Below are positions 1 through 5,764 of a DNA stretch of 5,966 nt, piece by piece. A program made the translations under genes and the position numbers. How positions within the stretch are numbered: the first letter of the stretch is position 1; each line of letters starts with the position of its first letter. Origin of the DNA: Pseudomonadota bacterium (GTDB taxonomy: Bacteria; Pseudomonadota; Gammaproteobacteria; Acidithiobacillales; Acidithiobacillaceae). The stretch lies in NCBI GenBank assembly GCA_021827445.1, contig JAKAVW010000200.1:1-5966 (forward strand), read 5' to 3'. The notes beneath the pieces were generated by a model. It saw only the letters and a list, made by a program, of their open reading frames with translations, ran no database searches and was not told where the DNA came from.

Positions 1-2
1 TC

Positions 3-1127
3 CCCATCCTGCTGGATGACGTACTCGGCGACACGGTCATCAGCCCCGAGCACTGGCCGCAGGCCCTCGCTGCACAGTTACAGCTCGCTGAAGATGTGGA
101 AGAACGGATGGATGCCCTGCGGCGCTTCAAAAACGCCGAAGTCCTGCGCCTCGCCGCCGCCTTCTGGACAGATCAGACCCCCGTCGAGACGCTGCTCCCC
201 CAACTCAGTGACCTCGCCCAGCTCACCCTGCAAACCGCGTTGGCCTGGGCTGAAGCGGAGATGCAGCGCCGCCACGGCTGCGTGCGCTCCAGCAACGGCC
301 AAGCGGCCCCCTTCACCGTTATCGCCTTCGGCAAACTGGGTGGCCGGGAAATGGGCTTCGCCTCCGATCTCGACCTGGTCTATCTTTACGACGCCCCCCT
401 CGACGCCGAAAGCGATGGCCCTGCCCCCCTCGCCGCGCCCACCTGGTTTGCCCGTCTCGGACAACGGCTTATTCACATCCTCAGCACCCTCACCCGTGCC
501 GGATTGCTCTACCAGATCGACATGCGCCTGCGCCCCAGCGGGCAGTCCGGCCCCCTGGTTACCACCCTGGACGCCTTCAGCCGCTATCAGCGCGAGTCCG
601 CCTGGACCTGGGAACATCAGGCTCTCACCCGCGCCCGCTGGATCGCCGGCGATGCGGCGCTCGGCGCCCGTTTCACCAGCCTGCGTGCGGAAATCCTCGG
701 CCAGCCACGCCATCCCGGACAGTTGGCGGAAGACGTCCGCAGCATGCGGCAGCGCATTTATCGGAGCAAAACTATCGCCCAGAACGCCTTTCACCTCAAA
801 CTGAGCCCCGGAGGCCTCACAGATATCGAGTTTCTCGTACAATTTGCTATGCTAGGGACTTGCTCCCAGCAGCCGACCCTGTGCCAGGATACCGGGACCG
901 CCGCCGGGATAGCCGCACTGACCCGTGCGAACATCTGGAGCACGGAACAGGGCGCCGTCCTCGGGCAAGCCTGGCAACGGTACCGCCAGGAAGAAAACCG
1001 GCGCTGGCTGAACTTGCAGGACAACGAAATCCGCACTGCAGCGACCCCCGGTTGGGGTGCGCTACAAGCCGCAGCGCATGGGGTGCGAGAGATTTGGCAG
1101 GAATTCATTGGCAGTTATAGCGATTAA
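3..1127 (+). CDS. glnE: Glutamine synthetase adenylyltransferase GlnE, C-terminal part (5' end outside window)
   Basis: GlnE is a bifunctional cytoplasmic enzyme that adenylylates and deadenylylates glutamine synthetase in response to PII protein and glutamine. The frame is open from base 3, so only the last 374 codons are present. They align by eye with the C-terminal adenylyltransferase half of the E. coli protein: a PILLDDVL segment at the very start, EERMDALRRFKNAEVLR, then the nucleotidyltransferase core with GKLGG (330-344) and SDLDL (363-377), whose two aspartates (366-368, 372-374) are the metal ligands. A further acidic residue follows in DMRLRPSG (from 519), then EHQALTRAR and GGLTDIEF (from about 810). 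The N-terminal adenylyl-removing half is off the window. The TAA stop is shared with the Shine-Dalgarno sequence of ilvE, which follows 12 nt on, suggesting an operon. No frameshift or missing key residue is visible. Confidence 0.95.
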   Translation, partial: PILLDDVLGDTVISPEHWPQALAAQLQLAEDVEERMDALRRFKNAEVLRLAAAFWTDQTPVETLLPQLSDLAQLTLQTALAWAEAEMQRRHGCVRSSNGQAAPFTVIAFGKLGGREMGFASDLDLVYLYDAPLDAESDGPAPLAAPTWFARLGQRLIHILSTLTRAGLLYQIDMRLRPSGQSGPLVTTLDAFSRYQRESAWTWEHQALTRARWIAGDAALGARFTSLRAEILGQPRHPGQLAEDVRSMRQRIYRSKTIAQNAFHLKLSPGGLTDIEFLVQFAMLGTCSQQPTLCQDTGTAAGIAALTRANIWSTEQGAVLGQAWQRYRQEENRRWLNLQDNEIRTAATPGWGALQAAAHGVREIWQEFIGSYSD

Positions 1128-1131
1128 GGAG
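1126..1131 (+). promoter_or_regulatory. Ribosome binding site of ilvE
   Basis: AAGGAG lies 8 nt before the ATG at 1140. Only 2 nt separate it from the in-frame GTG at 1134, and 14 nt separate it from the ATG at 1146, so it favours 1140 as the start. It overlaps the last two bases of the glnE stop codon, so ribosomes ending on glnE are placed to re-initiate on ilvE. Confidence 0.8.
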
Positions 1132-1139
1132 ATGTGACG

Positions 1140-2063
1140 ATGTCCATGGCGGAACGCGACGGTTTTATCTGGTTTGACGGCAAGATGGTCCCCTGGCGGG
1201 AGGCCACCGTGCATGGTCTCACCCACAGCCTGCACTATGGCATGGGCTGTTTTGAGGGCGAACGGGCCTACGCCACCCCCCATGGCACCGCCATTTTTCG
1301 CCTGCCGGAGCACACCAAACGCCTCTTCAACAGCGCCAAGATATTGCAGATGGACGTCCCCTTCACCCAGGGCCAGATCAACGACGCCACCAAAGAAGTC
1401 ATCCGCGCTAATAGGCTGGAATCCGCTTATATCCGCCCCCTGCTCTTCTACGGTGCTGAAGGTATGGGCTTGTCCGCCAAGGGACTCAAGGTCCATGCAC
1501 TCATCGCCGCCTGGAGTTGGGGCAGCTATTTGGGCCAGGAAGCACTGGAAAAGGGTATCCGCGTCAAGGTGAGCTCCTTCAACCGCCACCACGTCAACGT
1601 GCACCTATGCAAGGCCAAGGCCACCGGCAACTACATGAACTCCATGCTGGCCCAGCGCGAGGCTTCTTCCTGCGGCTATGATGAAGCCCTGCTGTTGGAT
1701 CGCGAAGGCTATGTCGCAGAAGGTTCCGGCGAAAATATCTTTATGATCCGCGACGGCATTCTTTACACGCCGACACTGACCAGCGCCCTGGAGGGCATCA
1801 CCCGCGACACCATCCTGCGCTTCGCCCGCGATGCCGGCATCCCCATCGTCGAGAAGCAGCTGACCCGCGACGAGTTCTATATTGCCGACGAGGCCTTCTT
1901 CACCGGTACCGCGGCTGAAGTCACCCCCATCCGCGAGATTGATGGCCGGGTCATCGGCGAAGGGCAGCGTGGTCCGGTTACCGAAATGCTGCAAAGCCGC
2001 TACTTCGACACTGTAGCCGGACGCCGTGAGGACCATCCGGAATGGCTGCATCACGTTGGCTGA
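1140..2063 (+). CDS. ilvE: Branched-chain amino acid aminotransferase IlvE
   Basis: This is a PLP-dependent fold-type IV (class IV) aminotransferase that carries out the last step of leucine, isoleucine and valine synthesis: transfer of the amino group from glutamate to the 2-oxo acid, and the reverse. The 307 residues match the usual IlvE length. Recognisable segments in order are FIWFDGKMVPW, HSLHYGMGCFEGERAY, SAYIRPLLFYG, AAWSWGSYLG, KAKATGNYMNS (the second lysine, codon 1617-1619, residue 160, is the expected PLP Schiff-base lysine), EGSGENIF (class IV signature), LEGITRDTIL and GTAAEVTPI, which binds the cofactor phosphate. ATG 1140 was chosen on ribosome-binding-site spacing; GTG 1134 and ATG 1146 are alternatives that change the N terminus by two residues either way. 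It follows glnE by 12 nt and precedes the zinc-finger gene by 4 nt. A D-amino-acid or aminodeoxychorismate enzyme of the same fold is much less likely, because the full-length match to IlvE is close. Confidence 0.95.
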   Translation: MSMAERDGFIWFDGKMVPWREATVHGLTHSLHYGMGCFEGERAYATPHGTAIFRLPEHTKRLFNSAKILQMDVPFTQGQINDATKEVIRANRLESAYIRPLLFYGAEGMGLSAKGLKVHALIAAWSWGSYLGQEALEKGIRVKVSSFNRHHVNVHLCKAKATGNYMNSMLAQREASSCGYDEALLLDREGYVAEGSGENIFMIRDGILYTPTLTSALEGITRDTILRFARDAGIPIVEKQLTRDEFYIADEAFFTGTAAEVTPIREIDGRVIGEGQRGPVTEMLQSRYFDTVAGRREDHPEWLHHVG

Positions 2064-2067
2064 CCCC

Positions 2068-2280
2068 ATGACCCACCCCATCAGGTGCTGTGACCAGAGT
2101 TATACCGAGGTGGAGGCCAAAGACCTTCCCCTCTACTGCCCCATGTCCAGCATGAGTCGCTGGAACGGTCATCCCCGGGTCTTCCTCAAGATCGAAGAGA
2201 CCGGAGAAGCCCGTTGCCCATATTGCGGAACACTTTATGTGCTTAAGGGTGGGCCAGCAAAAAAAGCGGCGGAGCACTGA
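2068..2280 (+). CDS. Small CHCC-type zinc-finger protein (zf-CHCC family)
   Basis: This is a 70-residue cytoplasmic protein with one predicted zinc site: Cys24 (in LYCPM), His35 (in NGHPR), Cys50 and Cys53 (in CPYCGTLYVL). The C-x10-H-x14-C-x2-C spacing and the GHPRVFL...CPYCGT pattern are those of the zf-CHCC family, which also contains the mitochondrial complex I subunit NDUFS6. Short stand-alone members directly after ilvE are common in beta- and gammaproteobacteria, but their biochemical role is not established, and no function is assigned here. ATG 2068 gives the usual family length and begins 4 nt after the ilvE stop. No clear Shine-Dalgarno sequence is visible, so translation probably depends on coupling to ilvE. 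An upstream in-frame ATG at 2026 would overlap ilvE and is less likely. The tail GGPAKKAAEH is polar and probably disordered. Confidence 0.88.
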   Translation: MTHPIRCCDQSYTEVEAKDLPLYCPMSSMSRWNGHPRVFLKIEETGEARCPYCGTLYVLKGGPAKKAAEH

Positions 2281-2300
2281 AAAGCATCAGCATGACTGCT

Positions 2301-4133
2301 CTAAGATTTTGGCAGCCACCGCAAAAACGCCTCCGGGTCTAAATACCCTTCCTGCCGCGAGGCTGTCTTGCCGTCAGCGCCTACGGCGATGAAGGCCGGG
2401 GGGCCTACCAGATTGTAACGTTTCAGGAGGGCGCGGCTGACGGCGTCATCCTTTGTCACATCCACGCGGATCAATACCCATCCCTGTAAAGCGGCCCCCA
2501 CCTGCGGGTTGGCGAAAGTAACTTTATCCATACGCACACATTCCACGCACCAGCCTGCCCAGTAGTCCACCAGTACCGGCTTGCCTTTGGCTTGCGCCAG
2601 CGCATTCTGCAAAGCCTCCGGAGTTTTTACCACGCTAAAGTGCGGTACATCCGTCCGGGTTTCCTGATGCGCCGCTCCTGCCGTGTAAGGTGTCAGCGGT
2701 TGCAAAGGATCACCGGCCCCACTCAGCGCCCCCAAGCCCATTACCAAACCATAGGCCAGCAACAGGACGCCAACACCTTTCCAGAAACGACGCCAGCCCG
2801 AAGCACCCGCAACCATCACATCCAGCGCGCCAAGATAGATGGCGCTGATCACCGCCAGCGCTGCCCACAGGGCCAAGCTCACCGGCCCCGGCAAAACCCG
2901 CGCCAGCAGCCAGATAGCGACACCCAGCATCAGCACGCCAAAAACCGCTTTGACGGCATCCATCCAGGCGCCAGCGCGCGGCAACAAATGGCCGGCGGAA
3001 GTGCCGATGATCAGCAAGGGCACGCCCATCCCCAAGCTGAGAGCGAAGAGCGATAACCCGCCAAGAAAAACATTCCCCGTCTGTGAAATAAAGAGTAGCC
3101 CGCCCGCCAGGGGGGCCGCCACGCAGGGTCCGACAATCAGCGCCGACAGGGCGCCCATGACAAAAGTACCGAACAAATGCCCACCCCGTCCCATGCCCGC
3201 TAGGCGCGTCTGGATACTGCTTGGCACTTGCAACTCGTAAAAATCAAACATGGACAGTGCCAGCAACACGAAAACAAATGCAAAAGCCCCCAGCACCCAA
3301 GGGCTCTGGAAGGCCGCCTGCATATAGGCTCCGGTCACCGCCGCGAGCACTCCGGCAATCGTGTAAGTCAGTGACATCCCTAGTACATAGGCGATGGAAA
3401 GCGCCAATGCCCGTGACCGTTGCTTACCGCGGCCCGCCTCCTGCCCGACAATCAGCGTCGAGAGAATAGGGATCATGGGGAAAATACAGGGCGTGAAAGC
3501 CAGACCCAGCCCAGAGAGAAAAAAGAGTCCCAAAGTCAGCCAGAAACGATCCTGTAAAGCCCCCGCAAGGACCCCGGCATTACTCGCCGGGCTGTTGAGC
3601 GAAGCCGCTGTGGTCACCCCTTTCGGTGACTGCACGACGGGGACTGCCGGAGGTGCCACAGCCTGCCGAGGCAAAGCCAGCCTGATCGTCTTGACCTGCT
3701 CAGGGTAACAAACACCGGCATTGGCACAACCCTGATAGATGGCTTTTAACTCAATGAAGGCAGGGACAGTTCCATGGACGGTGAAAGGTACCGTGAGGGT
3801 ATTTTGTCCCTCCAGCACCCGCACTTTGCCAAAGGCCGGGTCGTCCAGCATCGTCCCTGTGGGCAAGGTGTAGCGGCCGAGGACAATGCTGTCTGGCGTC
3901 ACGGAGAATTTTATCCGGTCGCGGTACAGATGGTACCCTGGCGCCACATCCCAATGCAGTTGCAACTGGTCGGGGCCACTCAGACTCGCTTCAAAGCGAA
4001 AGGCCTGGCCCGGCGCCAGGAACTGGGCAGCGTGGGTTAACGGCAGCCAGAACAGCAGCAGGCAACCGCAAATGGCACTCCACATCAACGCATTCCTGGC
4101 CCAAATGGTCCTACTCCCTACGCCAATTCTCAT
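2301..4133 (-). CDS. dsbD: Thiol:disulfide interchange protein DsbD
   Basis: This inner-membrane protein passes electrons from cytoplasmic thioredoxin to periplasmic DsbC/DsbG and cytochrome c maturation partners. All three domains are present in 610 residues. A signal peptide has a hydrophobic core WSAICGCLLLFWLPL and a likely cleavage after THA. The periplasmic alpha domain carries the pair Cys136/Cys142 in YQGCANAGVCYP. The membrane beta domain has about eight helices between roughly residues 197 and 470, with Cys216 in FTPCIFPM and Cys337 in VGPCVAAP. A C-terminal thioredoxin-like gamma domain has the CVEC motif (Cys529/Cys532) and a cis-proline region VGPPAFI. All six redox cysteines are therefore intact. 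The ATG at 4133 is preferred because GAGGAG lies 10 nt before it; a GTG at 4169 would add 12 residues ahead of the signal peptide. The gene is convergent with the glnE-ilvE operon and divergent from the repeat units and hydrolase. The shorter CcdA/ScsB relatives do not have this full three-domain layout. Confidence 0.95.
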   Translation of the reverse strand: MRIGVGSRTIWARNALMWSAICGCLLLFWLPLTHAAQFLAPGQAFRFEASLSGPDQLQLHWDVAPGYHLYRDRIKFSVTPDSIVLGRYTLPTGTMLDDPAFGKVRVLEGQNTLTVPFTVHGTVPAFIELKAIYQGCANAGVCYPEQVKTIRLALPRQAVAPPAVPVVQSPKGVTTAASLNSPASNAGVLAGALQDRFWLTLGLFFLSGLGLAFTPCIFPMIPILSTLIVGQEAGRGKQRSRALALSIAYVLGMSLTYTIAGVLAAVTGAYMQAAFQSPWVLGAFAFVFVLLALSMFDFYELQVPSSIQTRLAGMGRGGHLFGTFVMGALSALIVGPCVAAPLAGGLLFISQTGNVFLGGLSLFALSLGMGVPLLIIGTSAGHLLPRAGAWMDAVKAVFGVLMLGVAIWLLARVLPGPVSLALWAALAVISAIYLGALDVMVAGASGWRRFWKGVGVLLLAYGLVMGLGALSGAGDPLQPLTPYTAGAAHQETRTDVPHFSVVKTPEALQNALAQAKGKPVLVDYWAGWCVECVRMDKVTFANPQVGAALQGWVLIRVDVTKDDAVSRALLKRYNLVGPPAFIAVGADGKTASRQEGYLDPEAFLRWLPKS

Positions 4134-4303
4134 ACCTGCATCACTCCTCGCCGCTCTGTCATCACCCACGCAAACATTTTCCGCCGGTTATCCATTCCTC
4201 ACGGCAGCAAGAACTGCGCCACCACGCCGAGGATACGAGGTCTCAGAAAGAAATCCCAGCAGGGTGGAACTTTCTGCGGACCTTGCTCTCTAACCCTTTG
4301 CAA
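4134..4303. other. First part of the 395-nt gap between dsbD and the hydrolase: no gene seen
   Basis: The 170 nt before the first repeat unit hold no supportable coding region or RNA. They must contain the dsbD promoter (minus strand) and, if copy 1 is transcribed, a plus-strand promoter near 4265-4297. No good match was seen for either; the best -10 candidate for copy 1 is TCTAAC at 4289-4294, without a recognisable -35. No further copy of the downstream repeat was found here. Confidence 0.5.
4144..4149 (-). promoter_or_regulatory. Ribosome binding site of dsbD
   Basis: On the minus strand GAGGAG stands 10 nt before the ATG at 4133. The spacing is a little long but is the best available, and it argues against the upstream GTG at 4169. 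No convincing sigma70 promoter for dsbD was found in the 150 nt beyond it. Confidence 0.6.
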
Positions 4304-4385
4304 GCGACTGTAGATGGTTGCGAGCGCATGTTTCTTCCTCCTTTGGTGGTTTTGGGCGGGCCTCACGGTTCCGCCCTTATTTTAT
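4304..4385 (+). ncRNA. Putative small RNA, copy 1 of a tandem pair with anti-Shine-Dalgarno motif
   Basis: This unit of about 82 nt is homologous to the one at 4441-4514. Over 4311-4353 it is identical at 38 of 44 aligned columns, with three single-base indels. The conserved order is GCG, GTAG(A/T)TGG(T/C)TGC, AGCGCATGTTTCTT, CCTCCTTT (4337-4344), TGGTTT, then a terminator hairpin. CCTCCTTT equals the anti-Shine-Dalgarno 3' tail of 16S rRNA and lies in a pyrimidine-rich stretch expected to be unpaired, a layout typical of small RNAs that bind ribosome binding sites. The single-base indels between copies shift any reading frame, so it is unlikely to encode a peptide. The 5' end is set by homology to copy 2. 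The promoter is weak to the eye, so expression is uncertain and this copy could be decayed. Confidence 0.5.
4354..4385 (+). terminator. Rho-independent terminator of copy 1
   Basis: The stem GGGCGG (4354-4359) pairs with CCGCCC (4371-4376). It can be extended by a G-T pair and CC/GG around a TCAC loop, with one bulged T. A T-rich tail, TTATTTTAT, follows at 4377-4385. No protein gene on this strand ends upstream, so the terminator must serve a short transcript. Confidence 0.78.
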
Positions 4386-4405
4386 CCGACTGGTCGGAAT
4401 GTAAC

Positions 4406-4434
4406 TTGCCGACACATCTGTCTTTTGCTAATAT
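4406..4434 (+). promoter_or_regulatory. Sigma70-type promoter of small RNA copy 2
   Basis: The -35 element TTGCCG (4406-4411) is separated by 17 nt from the -10 element TAATAT (4429-4434). A TGC just before the -10 gives an extended -10 form. The predicted start is near 4441, where homology with copy 1 begins. Each hexamer matches consensus at four of six positions, so the support comes mainly from the spacing, the TG and this coincidence. It could also be the promoter of the hydrolase gene if the terminator at 4491-4514 is read through. Confidence 0.6.
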
Positions 4435-4440
4435 TCAACC

Positions 4441-4514
4441 GCGGTCGGTAGTTGGCTGCAGCGCATGTTTCTTTCCTCCTTTGTGGTTTCAGGGCGACTA
4501 AGTCGCCCTTTTTT
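4441..4514 (+). ncRNA. Putative small RNA, copy 2 of a tandem pair with anti-Shine-Dalgarno motif
   Basis: A predicted transcript of about 74 nt runs from the start expected for the promoter at 4406-4434 to the T tract of a strong terminator. It shares with copy 1 the 5' segment, AGCGCATGTTTCTT, CCTCCTTT (4475-4482) and TGGTTT ahead of a GGGCG-type hairpin. The unpaired TTTCTTTCCTCCTTTG stretch could pair with GGAGG-type ribosome binding sites, including AAGGAG of ilvE and GAGGAAA of groES, although almost any strong site would match. Anti-Shine-Dalgarno small RNAs in tandem copies are known in other proteobacteria; membership of a named family is not claimed. The alternative is a 5' leader with an attenuator for the hydrolase gene, whose start codon is 15 nt past the T tract. 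Confidence 0.58.
4491..4514 (+). terminator. Rho-independent terminator of copy 2
   Basis: The stem AGGGCGA (4491-4497) pairs with TCGCCCT (4503-4509) around the loop CTAAG, followed by a run of T to 4514. This is a textbook intrinsic terminator. It lies before, not after, a protein gene, and the ribosome binding site of the hydrolase begins only 5 nt beyond it. Confidence 0.88.
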
Positions 4515-4528
4515 GCGCGGAGCAGCCT

Positions 4529-5290
4529 GTGTCCCCCTCAGCCGAAAGATCTTTTACTCTGGTTCACCCCAACGGTGATCGCGTTTGCGGACTCATCCAT
4601 GAAACCCATACCGACCCCGTCGGCGTCTTTCTGCCCGGCTTCGCCTCCAACATGGAAGGCTCCAAATCACAGCTCCTCGCCCGCAGCGCACAAGCGCAAG
4701 GCTGGTCCTGGGTACGCTTTGATCCGCGCGGCGTCGGGCGCTCGGATGGACCGTTTCAGGCCCTGACTCTGTCCCGTTATCTGGCCGATCTCCAATTGAT
4801 TTTGCAAATGCTGGAAGATCGCCCTGTGCTCCTGGTAGGCTCCAGTCTGGGTGGCTGGCTGGGCACCATCGCCGCTACCCGCTGGCCAAAACAGATCCGC
4901 GCCTTGCTCCTCATCGCTCCCGCCTATAATTTTATCCAGGAGGCCTTCCGGCGTCTGCCCGCTGACGAACAGCAAGTCTGGCAAGACACTAACCTGCGCT
5001 GCTGGGCAACCCCTTATGGCCTCGGTGAACTACACATGCGGTTTGATCTGGTGGCGGACAGTTGGCGTTACGACCTGCTGCGCTTCCCGCCTTATCTGCA
5101 TTGTCCCGTAGAAATTCTCCACGGCAGTGCCGATAAGGACGTACCCCTTGCCCTCAGTTATCGGTTCGCCGCCCGTGCCCATGCACCGGAACTGGCTATC
5201 CGCCCCTTACCTGGGATAAACCATCGCTTGCAGGGTGCCGATGTCGTGCTCCTGCGCAGCCTGCAATCGCTCTGGACCCGCATTACCTAA
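4529..5290 (+). CDS. Alpha/beta hydrolase (serine hydrolase, substrate unknown)
   Basis: This is a 253-residue soluble enzyme of the alpha/beta-hydrolase fold with no signal peptide or membrane segment. Visible elements are FLPGF (residues 34-38, oxyanion-hole loop), RFDPRGVGRSDG (63-74), the nucleophile elbow GSSLGG with catalytic Ser106, the acid in HGSADKDVP (probably Asp202) and the histidine in GINHRL (His232). The complete triad argues for an active esterase, thioesterase or peptidase-like enzyme; the compact form resembles the ABHD10-type group, but the sequence does not reveal the substrate. GTG 4529 is chosen because GGAG (4519-4522) lies 6 nt before it. The gene follows the terminator of small RNA copy 2, so its transcription needs read-through of that terminator or a promoter not seen. 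No terminator was recognised after its TAA before the groES promoter, so read-through towards groES is possible. Confidence 0.88.
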   Translation: MSPSAERSFTLVHPNGDRVCGLIHETHTDPVGVFLPGFASNMEGSKSQLLARSAQAQGWSWVRFDPRGVGRSDGPFQALTLSRYLADLQLILQMLEDRPVLLVGSSLGGWLGTIAATRWPKQIRALLLIAPAYNFIQEAFRRLPADEQQVWQDTNLRCWATPYGLGELHMRFDLVADSWRYDLLRFPPYLHCPVEILHGSADKDVPLALSYRFAARAHAPELAIRPLPGINHRLQGADVVLLRSLQSLWTRIT

Positions 5291-5319
5291 ACAAAAGCCC
5301 CGTGATTTCCGTTTCCCCC

Positions 5320-5347
5320 TTGACAGAACATTCTCAGCGCCTATGAT
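5320..5347 (+). promoter_or_regulatory. Sigma70 promoter of groES-groEL
   Basis: A perfect -35 TTGACA (5320-5325), a 16-nt spacer and the -10 TATGAT (5342-5347, five of six) make the strongest promoter in the window. Transcription should start near 5354, inside the left arm of the CIRCE operator. The CTTGACA also resembles a sigma32 -35, but a matching CCCCAT-type -10 is not clear. Confidence 0.85.
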
Positions 5348-5373
5348 TAGCACTCGATGGGTGCGACTGCTAA
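5347..5373 (+). promoter_or_regulatory. CIRCE operator (HrcA binding site)
   Basis: The inverted repeat TTAGCACTC (5347-5355), 9-nt spacer, GACTGCTAA (5365-5373) matches the CIRCE consensus TTAGCACTC-N9-GAGTGCTAA with one difference in the right arm. HrcA binds CIRCE and represses groESL until heat or misfolded protein titrates GroEL. The element begins at the last base of the -10 hexamer and covers the predicted start site, as expected for a repressor operator. Confidence 0.92.
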
Positions 5374-5426
5374 CAGCGCCCAGGATGAAGTCATCCACTA
5401 ACCTGTATAAAACGAGGAAATGCTCA

Positions 5427-5717
5427 ATGAAATTGCGTCCTTTGCATGATCGCGTCGTTATTCGTCGCCTGGAAGAAGAGCAGAAGACTGCCGGTGGCAT
5501 CATCATTCCCGATACCGCCAAAGAAAAGCCTGTGCAGGGTGAAGTTGTCGCCGCTGGCCATGGCAAGATTCTGGAAGACGGCAAAATTCGCGCCCTCGAC
5601 CTCAAAGTTGGCGACCGCGTGCTGTTCGCCAAATATGCCGGCACTGAGATCAAAGTGGACGGCGAAGAACTGTTGGTGATGCGTGAAGACGACATCATGG
5701 CGGTCGTCGAAAAGTAA
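5427..5717 (+). CDS. groES: Co-chaperonin GroES (Cpn10)
   Basis: The 96-residue product is the heptameric lid of the GroEL folding chamber in the cytoplasm. It is full length and matches GroES throughout: MKLRPLHDRVVIRR at the start, the mobile loop EEEQKTAGGIIIPDTAKEKP that contacts GroEL, GEVVAAGHGK, VGDRVLFAKYAGTEIKVDGEE and the C-terminal LLVMREDDIMAVVE. ATG 5427 is the only start giving the family length, and GAGGAA (5414-5419) lies 7 nt before it. The frame stays open upstream to 5235 through the promoter and into the hydrolase gene, which has no coding meaning. It is the first gene of the groESL operon, under the promoter and CIRCE element just upstream. Confidence 0.98.
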   Translation: MKLRPLHDRVVIRRLEEEQKTAGGIIIPDTAKEKPVQGEVVAAGHGKILEDGKIRALDLKVGDRVLFAKYAGTEIKVDGEELLVMREDDIMAVVEK

Positions 5718-5764
5718 GCATTGCTGAATATCCCAACCCTTTCCACATATTTTGAGGAGTATTT

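Noticed and set aside
78..842. Long open frame on the minus strand inside glnE
   Set aside because: It is fully overlapped by the clearly recognised GlnE frame, its product is low-complexity and resembles nothing known, and GC-rich DNA commonly yields such frames.
2272..2301. Inverted repeat GAGCA...TGCTC between the convergent genes as a terminator
   Set aside because: There are only five continuous pairs around a loop of 20 nt with mismatches inside, and no T tract on either strand.
2592..3708. Plus-strand open frames antisense to dsbD
   Set aside because: They are several short overlapping frames with basic, low-complexity products, opposite a gene with all DsbD domains and cysteines intact.
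4134..4169. Longer DsbD starting at GTG 4169
   Set aside because: It would add 12 polar residues before the signal peptide, and the GAGGAG site lies within that extension, correctly placed for the ATG at 4133.
4265..4277. Sigma54-like promoter (TGGAAC...TGC) ahead of copy 1
   Set aside because: The GG and GC elements are two bases too close for the -24/-12 spacing, and the TTGC element is not intact.
4283..4501. Possible peptide genes across the repeat units (MFLPPLVV-like and MAAAHVSFLL-like translations)
   Set aside because: The two copies differ by single-base indels that put the conserved segment in different frames. The frames also run through terminator hairpins, so conservation is at the RNA level, not the peptide level.
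5235..5426. N-terminal extension of GroES upstream of 5427
   Set aside because: It would run through the promoter, CIRCE element and ribosome binding site, and GroES is full length from 5427.
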